Counted from the first letter of the stretch, positions 53,651-62,354 are shown. The stretch is DNA of 64,000 bases from Proruminimicrobium sp964487915 (GCA_964487915.1 CAZASN010000006.1:1-64000), one strand, 5' to 3'. Made by a program: numbers and translations. The notes: a model not told the origin generated them from the letters alone.

Positions 53651-53925
53651 ATTTTATCTCCCTCATTTGGGTTAAACATATTATTATTATACTATTTTAT
53701 TAAAATAGATTTTTAACTTATAGTTTTATATTTTACATTCAGAATAGTTTTGATTTCTATTATATTAATGAATTCATAACTCATTTTCACTATACTTCTA
53801 CAGATCAACTCAACTTTTAACCATCTCATGTTCCAAAAATATTTTTTTTACAACAACCTATTCTAATAAAACAAAGTTTGTAAGTTTGATATAATATTTA
53901 AAGAGTATGCTAATAGGAAAGCTAA

Positions 53926-54828
53926 ATGACCGTAAAGAATAAAAAACTTGAACAAGAACAAAAACAGAACTGCAAAAATACTTCTTTGCTACTTAAACAT
54001 GGAAAGTTAATTATCCAAGAAAACAGCCAAAAAGGTATAGAAAATACATATTTTTATTTCTTTACACAAAGTAAAATAGGGAAAGAATGGCATGAGGAAA
54101 ACAAAATAGTAAAGAAAATAGATAGAGAAGAACCTGATTTTATTTTTGAAACAGCAAACGGAAAAACAGTTGGACTTGAAATAATAAATCTCATTGTAAA
54201 GTCGGATAAATATCATGAAGATAAACACAAAGCTACCGCCGCATTAAAAACTATAGGAAATAAAGTCTGCCATTATTTCAAACAAGAAAAAGGCATCGCA
54301 CTTTCGCTAATTATTGCCTTTTGGGATCCAAGAAAATGGAGTCCCAAGTGGAAAGATCATATTGAAGCTTGTTATGACCCGGGATTTAGACATCTTAATG
54401 CATCAGAAAAAAACATAAAAAATGAAATAATAGAAGTTCTTTCACAAGAACCTATTTCATCTTTTGATTTTCCAACAACAAAATGGATTGATATTGGAAA
54501 TCAAAAATTTCGCATCACGGCAGATAGGCTGTATGAGCCCTATATTTCTGTTAGGGTAAGCAACGGAGGAATGTGTAAAGAAAATCCGTTTGAAGAACTA
54601 CAAGCTGCCATAAATAATAAAAATGATAAATATGCAACATATAAAAATAACTGTGATGAATGTGACTTGCTAGTAATTTCTGATGATGGCAGTACCGGTA
54701 ATTTCGTATATTTTACTTACAATTTAGAAAATCATAAATTTACATCCGTATTTAGAAATGTATATTTACTTGATTTAGGTTCTGATAATAAAGCGACAAA
54801 ATTACTTATAAATAAATCACCTAAATAA
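53926..54828 (+). CDS. Hypothetical protein, possible PD-(D/E)XK nuclease-like domain
   Basis: This 300-residue protein has a Lys/Gln-rich N-terminus. It then shows PDFIFETANGKTVGLEIINL, an Asp followed by E-x-I on the next strand, resembling the D...E-x-K core of PD-(D/E)XK nucleases although the lysine position reads Ile. ALSLIIAFWDPRKWSP and a Cys pair (NNCDECDLL) follow. No family is recognised with certainty. A TATAAT at 53890-53895 and AGGA before the ATG suggest independent expression. It diverges from the OLD-like gene and ends in a clear terminator. The 275-bp gap upstream shows nothing else. It may be part of the defence-like insert. Confidence 0.6.
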   Translation: MTVKNKKLEQEQKQNCKNTSLLLKHGKLIIQENSQKGIENTYFYFFTQSKIGKEWHEENKIVKKIDREEPDFIFETANGKTVGLEIINLIVKSDKYHEDKHKATAALKTIGNKVCHYFKQEKGIALSLIIAFWDPRKWSPKWKDHIEACYDPGFRHLNASEKNIKNEIIEVLSQEPISSFDFPTTKWIDIGNQKFRITADRLYEPYISVRVSNGGMCKENPFEELQAAINNKNDKYATYKNNCDECDLLVISDDGSTGNFVYFTYNLENHKFTSVFRNVYLLDLGSDNKATKLLINKSPK

Positions 54829-54859
54829 CAAAAAAGTCGACGGCGAGGCTTTTGAACAG

Positions 54860-54884
54860 AACCCATATTTTGGGTTTGTTTTTT
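54860..54884 (+). terminator. Intrinsic terminator at the right end of the accessory insert
   Basis: Stem AACCCA/TGGGTT around a 5-nt AT loop, followed by TGTTTTTT. Confidence 0.8.
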
Positions 54885-54890
54885 ATCTAG

Positions 54891-55364
54891 TTAGTTTAAG
54901 GCACGGATGATGAAGGGGACGGTAAAGACTAACAGCAAAGCTGTCATTATTGGTCTTAGAAGATTTTTTAGCGCGTAGTTTTTATCTTTTATCGCCGAAT
55001 AGGCATGGTTGCAGGCTGATAGCGTAAGAAATATCAGAACTATCATCAGTACCGCTGCTTCGGCGTAAGTTCCCCATCCGGACAGTGATACTATTATTGC
55101 GGTTATCGCCACTGCTATATTGTTCAAACCGGATTGGCGTTGATATGCGGGATTATATCCGTAACCGCTAAGTTCAGACGCTGTCTTACCAAATAAAACT
55201 GACTCCATCCCTGTAAGACCCGCAAGCGGGATTACCACCCACGGCATTATTATATGAAGATGTTGGGCAGGATTTTGTCCTAAAAAATAAGCCAGATTAA
55301 AACCGGCGATTATGCACGTCCACCTTACAATTTCAAGAATGTTACATATCTGTTTCTGCGTCAT
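54891..55364 (-). CDS. Integral membrane protein, possibly DUF6790
   Basis: This 157-residue protein has about four membrane helices (residues 8-30, 35-50, 80-112 and 130-155). Between them is a conserved-looking polar segment, ESVLFGKTASELSGYGYNPAYQRQSGLNNIAV. The R-x-S-G-L-x-N-x-A pattern and size resemble DUF6790 membrane proteins as I remember them. No catalytic residues stand out. It is transcribed toward the accessory insert and away from the zinc-uptake promoter, with no operon partner. Function unknown. Confidence 0.7.
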   Translation of the reverse strand: MTQKQICNILEIVRWTCIIAGFNLAYFLGQNPAQHLHIIMPWVVIPLAGLTGMESVLFGKTASELSGYGYNPAYQRQSGLNNIAVAITAIIVSLSGWGTYAEAAVLMIVLIFLTLSACNHAYSAIKDKNYALKNLLRPIMTALLLVFTVPFIIRALN

Positions 55365-55491
55365 TTTTTCCTCTTCACAGAATTCAACTATGAAACTAAT
55401 TGCATTATACTAAATTTACATATCTTTTGACCTTTTGAAGTTTTTCAATATTTTGTTTTCAAATCTGCCGATTTTATACAGATATTATAAT

Positions 55492-55520
55492 TTGACTTAA
55501 AAAATTTTTAATGGTATAAA
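55492..55520 (+). promoter_or_regulatory. Promoter of the znuACB-zur operon
   Basis: TTGACT (55492-55497), a 17-bp spacer and TATAAA (55515-55520), 54 bp before the znuA start. Confidence 0.85.
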
Positions 55521-55539
55521 TAGAAATAATTTCTATTTA
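55517..55539 (+). promoter_or_regulatory. Zur/Fur-type operator overlapping the znuA promoter
   Basis: A perfect 23-bp palindrome whose arms are TAAATAGAAAT and its complement around one central A. It contains a 7-1-7 inverted repeat (TAGAAAT-A-ATTTCTA) like Fur-family boxes. It overlaps the -10 element and the expected transcript start, so a bound repressor would block RNA polymerase. A zur gene is in the same operon. Confidence 0.85.
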
Positions 55540-55573
55540 ACAATTTTAAAAAAACAAGATGCCGGAGTATACG

Positions 55574-56512
55574 ATGTTAAAAAAAACATGTTTTATTTTT
55601 GCCGTGTTATTTGCCGCGTTTGTTTCGCTTTACGCTAAAGATGCCGTAGCAAAAATTGAAATAGTTACGACGCTTTTTCCGACCTATGACTTTGCAAAAC
55701 AAATAGGAGGCGAGAAAGTAAACGTTTCGCTTCTTTTACCGCCCGGAGTTGAGCCTCATACTTTTGAACCAAAACCGAAAGATATCGTAAAAATAAATAA
55801 ATCCGATATTTTTATTTATACGGACAAATATATGGAGCCGTGGGTTGAAGATCTTTTAAAAGGAATACCAAATAAAAATCTTAAAATTGTAAATTCAAGC
55901 GCAGGCATTGAATTTATGTCGGAAAAAGACGAAGATGACGAAGACACAGAACACGGCGATCATCATCACGGAGGAAAAGACCCTCATATATGGCTTGATT
56001 TTGCAAACGCTCAGATCATGACCGACACGATAGCAAAAGCTCTTTGCGAAAAAGATCCGGCAAACAAAAATTTTTATATGCAAAACGCGGAAAAATACAA
56101 AGCGCGGTTAGCTGCTTTGGACAGCCGTTTTAAAGAAACTTTCGCAACGGCAAAGCAAAAAACGATTATTTACGGAGGTCATTTTGCTTTCGGATATTTT
56201 GCAAAACGTTACGGACTTAATTACGAATCTCCGTATGTAGGATTTTCCCCCAACGCCGAGCCAAACCCGAAAGCCATAGGCGAATTAATAAATAAACTTA
56301 AAACATCCGGAATAAAATACATATATTACGAAGAACTTCTTGACCCGAAAGTGGCGCGCACGATTTCTGAAGCGACAGGCGCAAAACTTGAACTTCTGCA
56401 CGGAGCGCATAACGTAAGCAAAAACGAACTTAAAAACGAAATAACTTTTATTGATATTATGAATTCAAACTTAAATAAATTAAAGGAAGGCCTGCAATGC
56501 CTGCAGAAATAA
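55574..56512 (+). CDS. znuA: Zinc ABC transporter substrate-binding protein ZnuA
   Basis: This 312-residue protein starts at the ATG at 55574, with GGAG six bases ahead; an ATG at 55559 is less likely. It has a signal peptide (residues 1-21) and a cluster A-I binding fold: PPGVEPHTFEPKPKD with a metal His, a His/Asp/Glu-rich loop (EDDEDTEHGDHHHGGKDPH) followed by IWLD, and GGHFAFGYFAKRYGL. The His-rich loop is typical of zinc rather than manganese binders. It delivers periplasmic zinc to the permease encoded downstream. Its end overlaps znuC by 16 bp. Confidence 0.95.
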   Translation: MLKKTCFIFAVLFAAFVSLYAKDAVAKIEIVTTLFPTYDFAKQIGGEKVNVSLLLPPGVEPHTFEPKPKDIVKINKSDIFIYTDKYMEPWVEDLLKGIPNKNLKIVNSSAGIEFMSEKDEDDEDTEHGDHHHGGKDPHIWLDFANAQIMTDTIAKALCEKDPANKNFYMQNAEKYKARLAALDSRFKETFATAKQKTIIYGGHFAFGYFAKRYGLNYESPYVGFSPNAEPNPKAIGELINKLKTSGIKYIYYEELLDPKVARTISEATGAKLELLHGAHNVSKNELKNEITFIDIMNSNLNKLKEGLQCLQK

Positions 56513-57243
56513 TACAGATTAAAAATCTGAGCGTAAAATACGGCGAAATTGAAGCTCTTTCGGACGTTTCTTTTGACATTATCTCAGGCGATTACGTAGG
56601 AATCGTCGGACCTAACGGGTCCGGTAAATCAACGCTGATAAAGTCAATTTTAGGGCTTATTCCTTTTGAAGGCAAAATTATTTTTCAGGGAGAAACTTTA
56701 TCCGATTTTATATTAAAAAATAACATAGGATATCTGCCGCAAAAAATGTCTTTTATAGACCAGAGATTTCCGGCGACCGCAATGGAAATAGTCGTATCCG
56801 GATTATACTGCCAAAAAAAATTCCCGAAACGCGTTACGAAAAACGATTATAAGTCGGCAGGCGAAATAATGGAAACCCTCGGGATAAGCGGACTTGCAGA
56901 CCGTTCAATCGGAAAACTTTCGGGCGGGCAGCAGCAGCGTATTCTGCTTGCAAGAGCTTTAATTCATTCTCCGCGGCTTTTGATTTTAGACGAGCCGACC
57001 GTAGCGCTTGACCCCCAGTCAAGAGATACATTTGCTTCAATTATTAAAAAATTAAATACCGAACACGGCGTTACTATTTTACTTGTATCGCATGATTCAG
57101 GTTCAATGGGCAAATATGCGTCAAAACTTCTTTATCTGGACAGAAAAGTCGTTTTTTACGGCACGTTTGACAATTTCTGCCGGTCTGACGAAATGACAAA
57201 ATATTTCGGCGCAGACCAGCATATTATATGCCACAGGCATTGA
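56497..57243 (+). CDS. znuC: Zinc ABC transporter ATP-binding protein ZnuC
   Basis: This 248-residue ABC ATPase has Walker A GPNGSGKST, Q-loop YLPQKM, signature LSGGQQQR, Walker B LLILDEPT and H-loop VSHD. It ends in a Cys/His-containing tail (DQHIICHRH), seen in some metal-uptake ATPases. It powers zinc import with the adjacent binding protein and permease. The start lies inside the end of znuA, indicating coupled translation. Confidence 0.95.
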   Translation: MPAEIIQIKNLSVKYGEIEALSDVSFDIISGDYVGIVGPNGSGKSTLIKSILGLIPFEGKIIFQGETLSDFILKNNIGYLPQKMSFIDQRFPATAMEIVVSGLYCQKKFPKRVTKNDYKSAGEIMETLGISGLADRSIGKLSGGQQQRILLARALIHSPRLLILDEPTVALDPQSRDTFASIIKKLNTEHGVTILLVSHDSGSMGKYASKLLYLDRKVVFYGTFDNFCRSDEMTKYFGADQHIICHRH

Positions 57244-57264
57244 TATAAATTAAGGAACTAAACT

Positions 57265-58086
57265 ATGGAAATATTTTCACAAATTTATGAATCGCTCCAA
57301 TACGTATTTGTGCAGCGGGCGATAATAGCCGGATGTTTTATGGCGCTGGGATGCTCTTTTTTGGGAATTTTTCTTGTTTTGAGAAGATTTTCCTTAATAG
57401 GCGACGGCCTTGCCCACGTAAGTTTTGCGACGGTCGCCATAGCGCTTCTTTTGCAGGCTCAGCCGATGATAGTTTCAATACCGCTTGTTGCGGCCGCTTC
57501 CCTTATTATTTTAAGTTTAAATGAAAAAGCGAAAGTTTACGGCGACGCGGCAATAGGGCTTGTGTCTTCTTTCGGAATAGCGCTCGGCGTAATTATAGCT
57601 TCAACGGCGGGCGGTTTTAACGTTGACCTGTTCAGTTATCTTTTCGGAAATATTCTTTCGGTAAGCTCATCCGAAGTATGGCTAACCGTTTTCATATCGC
57701 TTTTGGTAGTGCTTGTGACGATACTTTTTTACCACGATCTTTTTGCCATAACATTTGACGAAGATTACGCGCATGTATCCGGCATTAAAGTAAAAACCGT
57801 AAATAAAATTTTAATACTTCTTACTTCGCTTATTGTGGTTTTGGGAATAAAAATAGTTGGAACAATGCTTGTTTCAAGCCTTATTATTCTGCCGGCCGTA
57901 TCGGCGCTGCAGATTGTGCGCAGTTTTAAATCGGCGATAGCTCTTGCGGGAATATTTGCGGTGGCGTCCGTGATAATAGGAATATTCATTTCTTATCTTC
58001 TTAATTATCCTTCGGGCGCGACGATCGTAATGGTAAATTTTATATTTTTTATCGGTTCGTTCATATCCGGAAACCTCAAAAAATAA
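57265..58086 (+). CDS. znuB: Zinc ABC transporter permease ZnuB
   Basis: This 273-residue inner-membrane protein has about eight hydrophobic segments and matches the ABC-3 family: SLIGDGLAHVSFATVAIALL near the N-terminus, AIGLVSSFGIALGVIIAS, GNILSVS, VSGIKVKTVN and a C-terminal LNYPSGATIVMVNFIFF. It forms the zinc channel with ZnuC. The spacing of 21 bp to znuC and 12 bp to zur places it in one operon. Confidence 0.94.
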   Translation: MEIFSQIYESLQYVFVQRAIIAGCFMALGCSFLGIFLVLRRFSLIGDGLAHVSFATVAIALLLQAQPMIVSIPLVAAASLIILSLNEKAKVYGDAAIGLVSSFGIALGVIIASTAGGFNVDLFSYLFGNILSVSSSEVWLTVFISLLVVLVTILFYHDLFAITFDEDYAHVSGIKVKTVNKILILLTSLIVVLGIKIVGTMLVSSLIILPAVSALQIVRSFKSAIALAGIFAVASVIIGIFISYLLNYPSGATIVMVNFIFFIGSFISGNLKK

Positions 58087-58098
58087 GGGAATAAAAAA

Positions 58099-58518
58099 TT
58101 GGAACAATATCTTGAAAAACTAAAAAATTTCGGGTTAAAACTTACTCCCAGAAGACAGGCTATAATTGAATTGTTTTTAAACTGCAAAAGCCATATGACG
58201 CCTGAAGAAGTTTTGCATAAATTAAAAATAAAAATAAAACGCTGCGGAGTTCCCGGCATTTACAGAAATCTTGAAAGCCTTGTTGAATGCGGAATACTTG
58301 CAAGAATCCACAAATTTGACCGCAAAAGACATTACGGGCTGTGCTCCGCCCTGCATAACGAGCACCATCATCATATCACATGCGTTAAATGCGGAAGAGT
58401 GGATAAAATAAAAGACTGCGCGTTAAAAGACATAAAAAAAATAAACGGTTATAAAGTCGTAAGCCACTTTTTTCAGATAAACGGAATTTGTCCGGAATGT
58501 TCGCAGAGGAAAAAATAA
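58099..58518 (+). CDS. zur: Fur-family zinc uptake regulator Zur
   Basis: This 139-residue protein starts at a TTG with AAGGGA eight bases ahead. It has a winged-helix N-terminus (LTPRRQAIIELF, MTPEEVLHKL, GVPGIYRNLESLVECGI) and a metal-binding C-terminus: LHNEHHHHITCVKCGRV with the HHHH regulatory site and CxxC, plus NGICPECS as the second structural zinc CxxC. Its position as the last regulator gene of the znu operon and the palindrome over the promoter argue for Zur rather than Fur or PerR. It would repress the operon when zinc is plentiful. Confidence 0.92.
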   Translation: MEQYLEKLKNFGLKLTPRRQAIIELFLNCKSHMTPEEVLHKLKIKIKRCGVPGIYRNLESLVECGILARIHKFDRKRHYGLCSALHNEHHHHITCVKCGRVDKIKDCALKDIKKINGYKVVSHFFQINGICPECSQRKK

Positions 58519-58655
58519 TGTGCCAATATTGCGGCAACACCGGACTTTGCGGCGTTTTTATAAGCATTGTACTTATAAAAATACTGCATTGGATTACGAC
58601 ATTATTTAAAATACTTTTGAGTAAATTCAAAAAACTTCAAAAAAAACCGGCATAA
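58518..58655 (+). CDS. 45-residue Cys-rich small protein coupled to zur
   Basis: A small reading frame of 45 codons. It begins at an ATG that shares its A with the zur stop (TAATG), with GAGGA about seven bases ahead. The product opens MCQYCGNTGLCG, giving a CxxC pair plus a third cysteine, then a hydrophobic helix VFISIVLIKILHWITTLF and a Lys-rich tail. It could be a membrane-attached zinc-binding peptide. Its position in the zinc operon makes expression under zinc limitation likely. No homologue is known to me. Confidence 0.65.
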   Translation: MCQYCGNTGLCGVFISIVLIKILHWITTLFKILLSKFKKLQKKPA

Positions 58656-58682
58656 TCAAAAGTAAAACTGAATTTATATATT

Positions 58683-59843
58683 TTATTTTGCTTTGACGGC
58701 GTAAAAACTTCCGCCTAAAAACGGCAATGCAATCAATAAATAAATTGCATAATTCAAACCGACGTATTGGGCAAAAAGCCCTATCAAACTGACGCCCAGT
58801 CCGCCTATTCCTATTCCGAATCCAAGCATTAAACCCGAAGCCATAGCCTGATTTTTAGTCAAAATTTCCTGAGCAGTTACCACCGTAACTGAAAATGACG
58901 ATAAAAGAGTCATTCCGGCCAGAGAAAGAAACATTACGCTTAATATTCCTTCAGTAAATATAAATCCGCATAAAAAAGGAGTCGTAAGCATCAAAGAATA
59001 AGCAATGACGGGCTTGCGTCCTAATTTGTCGGATAAATGCCCGCCGATTAGTCCGCCTATAGCACCGCTGAACAGCATTATAAAAAGCAGGTGGCTGCTG
59101 ACCGTAATTGAAATATTCTTATCCTGAAGATACAGCGGCAAAAATGAAATTAGTCCGAAAAACGCCAAAGAACGCATTGATACCGTTATTACGATTTTTG
59201 TCAGACTTTTCCAATTTTGTTTTAAAGCCTCTAAAGTTGAATGAGTTGAAGCTTCTTTATTGAACTTCATTTTAGGAGAATTTATTTTCAGAATAATCCC
59301 AACCAACAGAGCCGGAATTATAAATAAAGGAGTTATTTTCAATCCGAATTCTCTTACAAAAGGAACCAATATTAACGGAGTAAACGCCAGCCCTACGTTT
59401 CCGGCGGTAACAAATATAGACTGATACAAACCTTTTTTATTCCCGCTTATTGAAGTAACCATCGCGGAAGCCTGAGGATGAAAAGCGGCTGTTCCGAATC
59501 CCGCCATCGCAACCATTATAAACAATAACGTGTAATTACCGACAAGCCCTATTAAACTCAAAAGCGTTCCCATCCAGACAGTTCCAACGTAAACCATCCA
59601 ACGTTTGTTCTTTTTATCAACAAGATATGCGAAAACCGGCTGCAAAACGGAAGAACTTATCGTAAAAGCCGAAACCAAAACCGCGCTTTTGCTTATGCTG
59701 AATCCCGCCGCCACCAAAAACGGAAGCAATGTCTGCAGAAAATTTGAATACCAGTCATTTAACGCGTGCGCAAACGATATTGAAAATAATTTCAAAAATT
59801 TTGATTTTTGCCTGTCTTCTAAAGCGCACTCTTCCGCATGCAT
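58683..59843 (-). CDS. MFS exporter, fosmidomycin-resistance (Fsr) type
   Basis: This 386-residue protein has about 12 membrane helices. The N-terminus FSISFAHALNDWYSNFLQTLLP is the Fsr-type H-x-x-N-D signature; FGTAAFHPQASAMV in helices 4-5 and GGLIGGHLSDKLGRKPV between the halves (the MFS loop) also fit. Relatives export fosmidomycin or other small molecules by proton antiport. The ATG is preceded by AAGGAA. It is a single gene, divergent from the flavin reductase-like gene, with an AT-rich 116-bp intergenic region containing TATAAT at 59926-59931 on the plus strand. Confidence 0.9.
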   Translation of the reverse strand: MHAEECALEDRQKSKFLKLFSISFAHALNDWYSNFLQTLLPFLVAAGFSISKSAVLVSAFTISSSVLQPVFAYLVDKKNKRWMVYVGTVWMGTLLSLIGLVGNYTLLFIMVAMAGFGTAAFHPQASAMVTSISGNKKGLYQSIFVTAGNVGLAFTPLILVPFVREFGLKITPLFIIPALLVGIILKINSPKMKFNKEASTHSTLEALKQNWKSLTKIVITVSMRSLAFFGLISFLPLYLQDKNISITVSSHLLFIMLFSGAIGGLIGGHLSDKLGRKPVIAYSLMLTTPFLCGFIFTEGILSVMFLSLAGMTLLSSFSVTVVTAQEILTKNQAMASGLMLGFGIGIGGLGVSLIGLFAQYVGLNYAIYLLIALPFLGGSFYAVKAK

Positions 59844-59959
59844 AATAAATTCCTTTTATAAATTATAAATAAACATTATGTATTATAACTCTTTTAAAAA
59901 TTAATTCTAAGCAATTTTAATTTTATATAATATTCCAATAAACCGCGGAGGGATGCCAA

Positions 59960-60502
59960 ATGAAAAAATTTCCGTTAAAAAAAGCTTTTACCTTCATAGA
60001 ACCGGGTCCCGTTATAATGATAACGACGTTTGACGGCAAAAAAAATAACATAATGACGATATCATGGAACATGGTAATGGATTTTACGCCTCAGTTTGCA
60101 ATTTTAACGGGTCCGTGGAACCATTCATACAAAGCGCTTGTTAAAACAGAAGAATGCGTTATCTCAATACCTTCCGTCGCCATATCCCAAAAAGTTATAA
60201 AAATAGGGACATGCTCCGGAAAAGACACTGACAAATTTGAAAAATTTGGTTTAACGCCGCTGAAAGCAAAATACGTTAAAGCTCCTCTTATAAAAGAATG
60301 TCTTGCCAATATAGAATGCCGCGTGGCAGACCATATTAAAAAACATAATATTTTTGTACTGGACGGAATCGCCGCATGGATCAACGATAAAATAAAAGAA
60401 AAAAGAATCTTTCACGCAACAGGCGACGGAACGTTTACAGTTGAAGGACGGAAAATAAATCATAAAAAACTGATGCTTAACAAACTGCCGGACGGAGTCT
60501 GA
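59960..60502 (+). CDS. Flavin reductase-like (FMN-binding split barrel) protein
   Basis: This 180-residue protein fits the flavin reductase-like domain: EPGPVIMITTFDGKKNNIMTISWNMVMDFTPQFAI near the N-terminus, then HSYKALVKTEECVISIP and IGTCSGKDTDKFEKFGLTPL, typical of small flavoredoxin-like proteins in anaerobes. It probably binds FMN and serves as an electron carrier or reductase. GGAGGG precedes the ATG. The following GNAT gene is 73 bp away. Confidence 0.88.
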   Translation: MKKFPLKKAFTFIEPGPVIMITTFDGKKNNIMTISWNMVMDFTPQFAILTGPWNHSYKALVKTEECVISIPSVAISQKVIKIGTCSGKDTDKFEKFGLTPLKAKYVKAPLIKECLANIECRVADHIKKHNIFVLDGIAAWINDKIKEKRIFHATGDGTFTVEGRKINHKKLMLNKLPDGV

Positions 60503-60575
60503 TTTGAAATATATCGCGCTTCGCAACGTAAATACGGCGCGGTTTTTGGCAAAACAGAAATAAAGGATTTATCAA

Positions 60576-61031
60576 ATGGAAATTTTACAGGCATCCGTAA
60601 AAGACGCAAATGAAATATTAAATTTACAGAAATCCGCTTTTCAAATTGAAGCTGAAATTTATAACAATTACGATATTTCGCCTCTAAAAGAAACGATTGA
60701 AGAAATAAGCCGGTGTTTCAAAACACACGTATTTTTGAAAGCGGAAGATTCCGGAAAAATTGTAGGCGCCGTAAGGGCTTTTGAAAAAGACGGAACGTGT
60801 TATATAGGAAGACTTGCCGTGTCAAAAGAAATGCAAAACCGAGGAATCGGAACTCTATTGATGAATGAAATAGAAAAATATTTTAAAACAAAACGTTTTG
60901 AACTTTTTACCGGCGCAAAAAGCGAAAAAAACATACAATTTTACAAAAAACTCGGGTATTTACCCTTCGGGGAAAAAAAGTCGGGCTGCGGCGGATTAGC
61001 AGAGGTAATTTTCATGGAAAAAATTATATAA
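60576..61031 (+). CDS. GNAT-family N-acetyltransferase
   Basis: This 151-residue protein has the acetyl-CoA binding motif of GNAT proteins, RLAVSKEMQNRGIGTLLMNEIE (the Q/R-x-x-G-x-G/A loop), followed by the beta-bulge strand FELFTGAKSEKNIQFYKKLGY. The acceptor is unknown. AAGGA lies upstream of the ATG. It is followed 16 bp later by a C_GCAxxG_C_C gene on the same strand, and a short operon is likely. Confidence 0.9.
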   Translation: MEILQASVKDANEILNLQKSAFQIEAEIYNNYDISPLKETIEEISRCFKTHVFLKAEDSGKIVGAVRAFEKDGTCYIGRLAVSKEMQNRGIGTLLMNEIEKYFKTKRFELFTGAKSEKNIQFYKKLGYLPFGEKKSGCGGLAEVIFMEKII

Positions 61032-61047
61032 GGAGAATTTAAATAAA

Positions 61048-61473
61048 ATGGAATCAAAAGTTGATCAGGCTGTTGATTATTTTAAAAGCGGGTTAAGCTG
61101 TTCACAGGCGATGTTGTTGGCTTTCGGACAGGAATTCGGCGTTGACAAAACGCTTGCGTTAAAAATTTCCACGCCTTTTTCCGGAGGAATGGCAAGAATG
61201 TGCCAGACGTGCGGAGCCGTAACAGGAGCGCTTATGGTCCTCGGTTTAAAATATGCAACCGGCAACGAGGCAAAGGAAAAGCTTTTCGCTCTTGAAAACG
61301 AATTTGCCGATAAATTCAAATCACGCAACAACTCTTTGAACTGCAAAGAGCTTTTAGGATATGATTTGGGCAATCCCGAAGAAAGAAAAGAATGTTCCGA
61401 AAAAAAGCTTTATGAAACACGATGCAAAAAATTCGTAAATGACGCGGCTGAAATTCTTGAAGAAATTTTATAA
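61048..61473 (+). CDS. C_GCAxxG_C_C family protein
   Basis: This 141-residue protein carries the family's cysteine signature: LSCSQAML, MCQTCGAVTGALMVLGL (the GCAxxG equivalent), NCKELLGYDL and a last Cys near TRCKKFVNDAAEIL. Members are small proteins with probable redox or metal roles, often beside membrane or redox genes; the activity is unknown. AAGGAG is placed before the ATG. Confidence 0.9.
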   Translation: MESKVDQAVDYFKSGLSCSQAMLLAFGQEFGVDKTLALKISTPFSGGMARMCQTCGAVTGALMVLGLKYATGNEAKEKLFALENEFADKFKSRNNSLNCKELLGYDLGNPEERKECSEKKLYETRCKKFVNDAAEILEEIL

Positions 61474-61490
61474 TTAAATAAGGAGTGTTT

Positions 61491-62354
61491 ATGAACAGGA
61501 AATTAACGTTTGTCGTACTGTCATTAGTATGTTTAGTCTTTACATTCAGCGCCGTAAGTTTTGCAAAAAACCAAACGGCAATCTCAAAAGACGGAGTAGC
61601 CGTTTCTTATTCAGTTTACGGAAAAGGCGATACTGCTTTGGTCTTTATACCGGGATGGAGCTGCAACAGTTCCGTTTGGAAAAACCAGGTTCCTTATTTT
61701 TCAAAAAAATATCGCGTAGTAACTTTAGATTTAGCAGGTCACGGCAAATCCGGAAAAGAAAGAACCGTTTACTCAATGGAATCGTTCGGGCAGGATGTCG
61801 CCGCTGTAGTTAAAAAAATAAATGCGCACAAGGTTATTCTTATAGGCCATTCCATGGGCGGTTATGTTATTATTGAAACAGCAAAAATTATTCCCGACAA
61901 TGTTATTGCCTTGGTAGGTATAGACACTATACAAAATTTAGAAGAGGCATATACTCCCGAACAAGTTGTAGAATTTGTAAAACCTTTTAAAGCCGATTTT
62001 AAAAAGACTACGGATTCTTTTGTAAGAGGAATGTTTGTAAAAGGAACTGATTCAAAACTTGTTAATGAAATTGTTGATATGATGTCTAACGCGTCTCCGG
62101 CCGTCGGCGTCAGCGCTATGGAAAATATGTTTTCAACATCTTATGTGACAAATCCTCCGAATATAAAAACTCCCGTTTGGTGTTTAAACGCCGATTTATG
62201 GCCGACTAACGCTGAAATTAACCGTAAATACGTTACGGAATTTAATCTTCGTTTAATGCCGGGCCTCGGACATTTTATCATGTTGGAAAAACCGGATGAA
62301 TTCAATAAACAGCTTGATGAAATAATAAAAGAAATTCTAAACAGAAGCAAATAA
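61491..62354 (+). CDS. Secreted alpha/beta hydrolase
   Basis: This 287-residue protein starts at the ATG with AAGGAG five bases upstream; a GTG two codons earlier lies within that site. A signal peptide covers residues 1-25 (VLSLVCLVFTFSAVSFA). The hydrolase core shows FIPGWSCNSSVWKNQ (oxyanion region), LDLAGHGKSG, the nucleophile elbow IGHSMGGYV and a C-terminal GLGHFIMLEKPDEF with the catalytic His. It is a periplasmic esterase or lipase-like enzyme of unknown substrate. It directly precedes the DUF3788 gene, with no gap. Confidence 0.9.
   Translation: MNRKLTFVVLSLVCLVFTFSAVSFAKNQTAISKDGVAVSYSVYGKGDTALVFIPGWSCNSSVWKNQVPYFSKKYRVVTLDLAGHGKSGKERTVYSMESFGQDVAAVVKKINAHKVILIGHSMGGYVIIETAKIIPDNVIALVGIDTIQNLEEAYTPEQVVEFVKPFKADFKKTTDSFVRGMFVKGTDSKLVNEIVDMMSNASPAVGVSAMENMFSTSYVTNPPNIKTPVWCLNADLWPTNAEINRKYVTEFNLRLMPGLGHFIMLEKPDEFNKQLDEIIKEILNRSK

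Noticed and set aside
51758..54828. Gabija system
   Set aside because: The OLD-like gene could be GajA-like, but no UvrD-type helicase (GajB) is adjacent.
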